Shown here piece after piece: positions 5,100 to 5,291 of a stretch of DNA of 5,291 nucleotides. This DNA comes from an uncultured Anaerolineaceae bacterium. GTDB taxonomy: Bacteria > Chloroflexota > Anaerolineae > Anaerolineales > Anaerolineaceae. The position numbers and the translations under genes were made by a program. The first letter of the stretch is position 1; the number at the start of each line of letters is the position of its first letter. A model generated the notes under the pieces. The model ran no database searches and had not been told where the DNA came from. It worked only from the letters and a program-made list of their open reading frames with translations. The stretch is taken from NCBI GenBank assembly GCA_937907495.1, contig CALESS010000209.1, positions 1 through 5,291 of the forward strand, read 5' to 3'.

Positions 5100-5120
5100 G
5101 GACAAGAAATTTCCTCGTCC
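5100..5120. promoter_or_regulatory. Imperfect palindrome upstream of the last promoter (candidate operator)
   Basis: GGAC-AA-GAAATTTC-CTC-GTCC shows dyad symmetry: a perfect GAAATTTC centre (5106-5113) flanked by GGAC and GTCC at nearly equal distance. It overlaps where a -35 box would lie for the -10 at 5138. A further repeat, TTTCTT/AAGAAA (5093-5098 and 5104-5109), overlaps it. A repressor or activator site is plausible but unproven. Confidence 0.3.
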
Positions 5121-5134
5121 ATTATCCGGGGAAG

Positions 5135-5143
5135 TGATAAAAT
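5135..5143 (+). promoter_or_regulatory. Extended -10 promoter for the truncated last gene
   Basis: TG (5135-5136), A, then TAAAAT (5138-5143), with no -35 hexamer at 5113-5122. The expected start near 5150 would give a leader of about 67 nt to the ATG at 5217. Confidence 0.45.
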
Positions 5144-5216
5144 TTCGTAGAATTATTTGGCTGAATTTTTCGGCCACCATCCTGCGCGCCCAACCCGTCC
5201 CCCGGAGCAGCCCCCC

Positions 5217-5291
5217 ATGCCCAATCTGATCCCCTCCACCGATTATCAAGCGGCCTACGCCCAATTCCTGCAGCGCTACCCGGCCTATGAG
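5217..5291 (+). CDS. 5' end of an unidentified gene, cut by the window edge
   Basis: An open frame of 25 codons runs from ATG 5217 to the last base without a stop. GGAG (5204-5207) lies 9 nt upstream, and a promoter-like element is placed about 75 bp before the start. The visible protein begins MPNLIPSTDYQ and continues with a segment containing FLQRYPAYE. The last part resembles, from memory only, the N-terminus of some class V aminotransferase-like PLP enzymes, but 25 residues are too few to assign a family. The frame, ribosome-binding site and position after a terminator support it as a real gene. Confidence 0.7.
   Translation, partial: MPNLIPSTDYQAAYAQFLQRYPAYE

Overview
The window reads as a piece of a GC-rich bacterial chromosome, most plausibly a member of the Chloroflexota (Anaerolineae-like). 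This placement is an inference. It rests on GC-rich codon use, on a short 'IIYMPII' stretch just after the export signal of the cytochrome (similar to the 'Y-L-P-L' segments I remember from many secreted Chloroflexota proteins), and on the overall look of the proteins. There is no rRNA, tRNA or other decisive marker. I see no transposase, CRISPR array or phage gene. All genes lie on the + strand, and each transcription unit has its own promoter-like site.

Region 1 (1-1612) is a single-gene unit. A dyad-rich upstream region (a GTGA-N6-TCAC palindrome and several potential stem-loops) leads to an extended -10 promoter, then a leader with a 7-bp hairpin. The gene encodes an exported seven-haem c-type cytochrome with a long haem-free N-terminal domain, and it ends at a strong intrinsic terminator. 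Region 2 (1613-3484) is a two-gene operon: a zinc-type class 3 (Rhizobium AnsA/ReAV-like, Asparaginase_II) L-asparaginase whose stop codon overlaps the GTG start of an endonuclease III-like iron-sulfur DNA glycosylase. Region 3 (3485-5034) is an intergenic stretch with a promoter, a leader containing a terminator-like hairpin, a RhlE-type DEAD-box RNA helicase and a terminator. Region 4 (5035-5291) holds another promoter-like site and the first 25 codons of a gene that runs off the window.

The genes do not form one pathway. The cytochrome belongs to periplasmic or extracellular electron transfer, the asparaginase to amide-nitrogen metabolism, endonuclease III to base-excision repair, and the helicase to RNA remodelling. 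The least ordinary items are: the cytochrome, with a histidine inventory that matches seven bis-His haems; the factor-independent terminator hairpin between the helicase promoter and its start codon, a possible attenuator; and the recurrent TGn-TATAAT-like promoter without a -35 box before every transcription unit. I did not find convincing evidence of a wholly new multi-gene system.
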